A DNA stretch of 18,554 nt from Phyllobacteriaceae bacterium UBA1940. GTDB lineage: Bacteria; Pseudomonadota; Alphaproteobacteria; Rhizobiales; Rhizobiaceae. Where the stretch lies: the NCBI GenBank assembly GCA_002336975.1, contig DDFA01000001.1, positions 1-18,554 of the forward strand. Direction: 5' to 3'. The notes under the pieces are model-generated. The model was not told the DNA's origin and made no database searches. It worked only from the letters and a program-made list of their open reading frames with translations. Position 1 is the stretch's first letter; the number at the start of each line of letters is the position of its first letter. The translations under genes were made by a program, and so were the position numbers. Shown piece after piece: positions 16,987 to 18,554 of this stretch.

Positions 16987-17886
16987 TCAAAACTTCGGAG
17001 GCTTGAGGCCAGCCGTGCGGCAGGCGGAGACCAGCGTGTTGGCCATCAGCATGGCGATGGTCATCGGCCCGACGCCGCCCGGCACCGGCGTGATCGCGCC
17101 GGCGACCTTCGCCGCCTCGTCGAAATCAACGTCGCCGACGAGACGGGTCTTGCCTTCGCCCTTTTCCGGCGCGGCGATACGGTTGATGCCGACGTCGATA
17201 ACGATGGCGCCGGGCTTGACCCAGTCGCCCTTGACCATCTCGGGACGGCCGACGGCGGCGACCAGAATGTCGGCGGTGCGCGCCATCGCCGGAAGATCCT
17301 TCGTCCGGGAATGGGCGATCGTCACCGTGCAGTTGGCGGCGAGCAGCAGATTGGCCATCGGCTTGCCGACGATGTTGGAGCGGCCGAGCACCACGGCGTT
17401 GAGGCCGGACAGGTCGTCTCCCCTCGCCCGCTGGATCAGCAGCATCGAGCCGGCTGGCGTGCACGGCACGAAGGCGCCGTCGAGCAGGCCGGCGCCGAGG
17501 CGGCCGACATTGACGAGATGGAAGCCGTCGACGTCCTTGTCGGGAGAGATCGCCTGGATGACGGCGGCCGAATCGATGTGGCGCGGCAGCGGCAGCTGCA
17601 CCAGGATGCCGTGGATGGCCGGATCGGCGTTGAGGCTCGCCACCAGCGCCAGCAGGTCCGCCTCCGAGGTGTTTTCGGGCAGCGTGTGCTGCACCGAATG
17701 GAAACCGCACTCCCTGGCCTTCTTCGACTTCGACGCGACATAGACCTGGCTGGCCGGGTCCTCGCCGACGATGACCACGGCGATGCCCGGCGTCACGCCG
17801 GCGGATTTCTTCAGCGAAGCGGCCTCGCGCGTCACGGTTGCGATCACCTCGTCCGCGACCGCCCTGCCATCGATTATTTGCGCCAT
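16987..17886 (-). CDS. folD: bifunctional methylenetetrahydrofolate dehydrogenase/cyclohydrolase
   Basis: FolD interconverts 5,10-methylene-, methenyl- and 10-formyl-tetrahydrofolate with NADP+, supplying one-carbon units for purines and formyl-methionine. It is 299 aa, close to the usual ~290. Motifs: [15 protein letters not shown] with the catalytic Tyr49-x3-Lys53 pair, [38 protein letters not shown], the Rossmann nucleotide site [17 protein letters not shown], and [15 protein letters not shown] near the end. The Ala after PCTP differs from E. coli's Arg, a tolerated position in the family. A GGGGGAGA site lies 7 bases before the ATG. A nested palindrome cluster lies upstream, and the regulator gene lies downstream on the same strand. 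Confidence 0.96.
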   Translation of the reverse strand: MAQIIDGRAVADEVIATVTREAASLKKSAGVTPGIAVVIVGEDPASQVYVASKSKKARECGFHSVQHTLPENTSEADLLALVASLNADPAIHGILVQLPLPRHIDSAAVIQAISPDKDVDGFHLVNVGRLGAGLLDGAFVPCTPAGSMLLIQRARGDDLSGLNAVVLGRSNIVGKPMANLLLAANCTVTIAHSRTKDLPAMARTADILVAAVGRPEMVKGDWVKPGAIVIDVGINRIAAPEKGEGKTRLVGDVDFDEAAKVAGAITPVPGGVGPMTIAMLMANTLVSACRTAGLKPPKF

Positions 17887-17913
17887 CGCCTTGTCTCCCC
17901 CTACAGGCCACTA

Positions 17914-17960
17914 CTGCATCGGCCAGAAAATCGGAATCGATTTTCGAAAGCACGATGCAG
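17914..17960. repeat. nested inverted repeat upstream of folD
   Basis: CTGCATCG (17914-17921) pairs with CGATGCAG (17953-17960), and inside it GAAAATCG (17926-17933) pairs with CGATTTTC (17938-17945) around GAAT. The result is an interrupted hairpin starting 28 bases before the folD start. The A/T-rich core stands out from the GC-rich context. From memory, similar elements recur between genes in Mesorhizobium. Confidence 0.8.
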
Positions 17961-17976
17961 CTGATTCAAAATGCTA

Positions 17977-18014
17977 GAGCGTCCTTTGCGCGTCCAATTG
18001 GACGCGTGGCGCTC
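17977..18014. repeat. palindrome element, possible terminator of the proline-rich gene
   Basis: CGCGTCCAATTGGACGCG (17989-18006) is a perfect 18-base palindrome, flanked by GAGCG (17977-17981) and CGCTC (18010-18014). Read on the minus strand, it lies about 100 bases after the proline-rich protein's stop and is followed by TAGCATTTTGAATC, a modest T-rich tail. It looks like part of the same dispersed element as 17914-17960. Confidence 0.7.
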
Positions 18015-18050
18015 AAATTGGCACGAACGGCGGGCAATCCCCATGCGGCA

Positions 18051-18071
18051 TTGCGGCACCCGATGCCGCAA
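18051..18071. other. 8-bp stem hairpin between folD and the proline-rich gene
   Basis: TTGCGGCA (18051-18058) and TGCCGCAA (18064-18071) form a perfect stem with a 5-base loop, 38 bases past the stop of the proline-rich gene. A second register, GCGGCAT with ATGCCGC (18045-18051 and 18063-18069), competes with it. No T-tract follows, so termination is uncertain. Confidence 0.45.
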
Positions 18072-18109
18072 AGGCTGCGAAATCGGGCGAAGACGCGCGG
18101 GGCTGAAAC

Positions 18110-18554
18110 TCAGCGGGCGGCGCGGGACCGGGATTCGGTCAGGTTGCGCACCGCGTCGCGGAATTCGCGCAGGCTGCCGCGAATCTCGTCGACGGCGCTG
18201 GCGGACAGGTCGTCGCGCCGCGCCGGCGGCGCCGGCTCGACGGCCTGCGGCGGATAGTGCAGCGGATGCGGCGCGTAGGGCGGCGGCGGCGCATAAGGCG
18301 CGGCGTAGGGATGCGGCGCATAGACCGCCGGCTGGGGCTGCATGTAGGGCGGCGGCGGGAACCACGGCTGGGGGGCGAACTGAGGCCAGGCCTGAACCGG
18401 CGGCTGCGGCGGATAAAGCGGCGGCTGCATCATGACCGGCTGAGGCATGACGGCTGGCTGCGGGGCACCCAGTTGCTGGCCCCAGCCCTGGCTGGCCGCC
18501 GGCGGCGTCTGCGCCCAGGCCAGCTCCGGCTGCGGCGCGGGCTGGACCGGTTGC
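18110..18554 (-). CDS. proline/glutamine/tyrosine-rich protein, C-terminal part (5' end outside window)
   Basis: The frame is open from the right edge to the TGA at 18110-18112, giving at least 148 residues; the true start is outside the window. I do not recognise the family. The visible part is a low-complexity linker rich in Pro, Gln, Ala and Tyr (QPVQPAPQPELAW, then PPPPYMQPQPAVYAPHPY, YAPPPPYAPHP), likely disordered. It is followed by a charged ~35-residue tail predicted to be helical (LSASAVDEIRGSLREFRDAVRNLTESRSRAAR) that ends the protein. The linker-plus-helix layout suggests that a folded or coiled-coil domain lies upstream and that the basic tail is a contact site. A polarity or envelope scaffold is possible but only a guess. 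It reads toward folD, with palindromes in the 223-base gap. Confidence 0.7.
   Translation of the reverse strand, partial: QPVQPAPQPELAWAQTPPAASQGWGQQLGAPQPAVMPQPVMMQPPLYPPQPPVQAWPQFAPQPWFPPPPYMQPQPAVYAPHPYAAPYAPPPPYAPHPLHYPPQAVEPAPPARRDDLSASAVDEIRGSLREFRDAVRNLTESRSRAAR

Noticed and set aside
16055..17743. 562-aa open frame on the plus strand across the regulator and folD
   Set aside because: It runs antisense through two well-identified genes and their gap, with low-complexity composition; no recognisable domain.

Overview
The window looks like chromosomal, high-GC alphaproteobacterial DNA, most likely Hyphomicrobiales of the Mesorhizobium/Phyllobacteriaceae type. This is inferred from protein style, the zwf-pgl-edd gene order and the intergenic palindromes; no database search was possible. 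Gene density is ordinary, and I see no phage, insertion sequence, CRISPR array, tRNA or rRNA. Genes are cut at both edges: the end of isocitrate lyase on the left and the C-terminal part of a proline-rich protein on the right.

Layout, left to right. (1) 1-616, plus strand: the 3' end of aceA (glyoxylate shunt) and a 78-aa protein of unknown function, then a hairpin terminator candidate. (2) 817-3637, plus: a glutamine-synthetase-like enzyme (PuuA type) and an FAD oxidoreductase (PuuB type), the first two steps of gamma-glutamylated polyamine breakdown, separated by a short repeat cluster. (3) 3711-4190, plus: a small CAP-domain lipoprotein. (4) 5905-4205, minus: a long-form FabH-like ketoacyl synthase followed by a hexapeptide acetyltransferase that probably starts at TTG. 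(5) 6029-6289, plus: a DUF2188 protein. (6) 8638-6306, minus: an aldehyde dehydrogenase followed by an SDR dehydrogenase. (7) 8823-12983, plus: zwf, pgl and edd, which take glucose-6-phosphate to 2-keto-3-deoxy-6-phosphogluconate in the Entner-Doudoroff pathway. (8) 14096-12990, minus: a branched-chain amino acid type periplasmic binding protein without its permease genes. (9) 15868-14231, minus: an exported von Willebrand A protein with C-terminal repeats. (10) 17886-15983, minus: folD followed by a GlxA-type AraC regulator. (11) 18554-18110, minus: the proline/tyrosine-rich C-terminal part of an unidentified protein.

Most of the window is central metabolism: glyoxylate shunt, Entner-Doudoroff route, one-carbon folate metabolism and amine/aldehyde oxidation. 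I did not find a clearly new multi-gene system. The most striking non-coding signal is between zwf and pgl: a perfect 39-bp inverted repeat whose arms are G/C runs that can also form nested hairpins, with a four-tract G-quadruplex motif just upstream of the pgl ribosome binding site. Other points worth a second look are the four-repeat architecture of the VWA protein, the FabH-like/acetyltransferase pair, the palindrome cluster upstream of folD, and the palindrome spanning the stop codons of two convergent genes.
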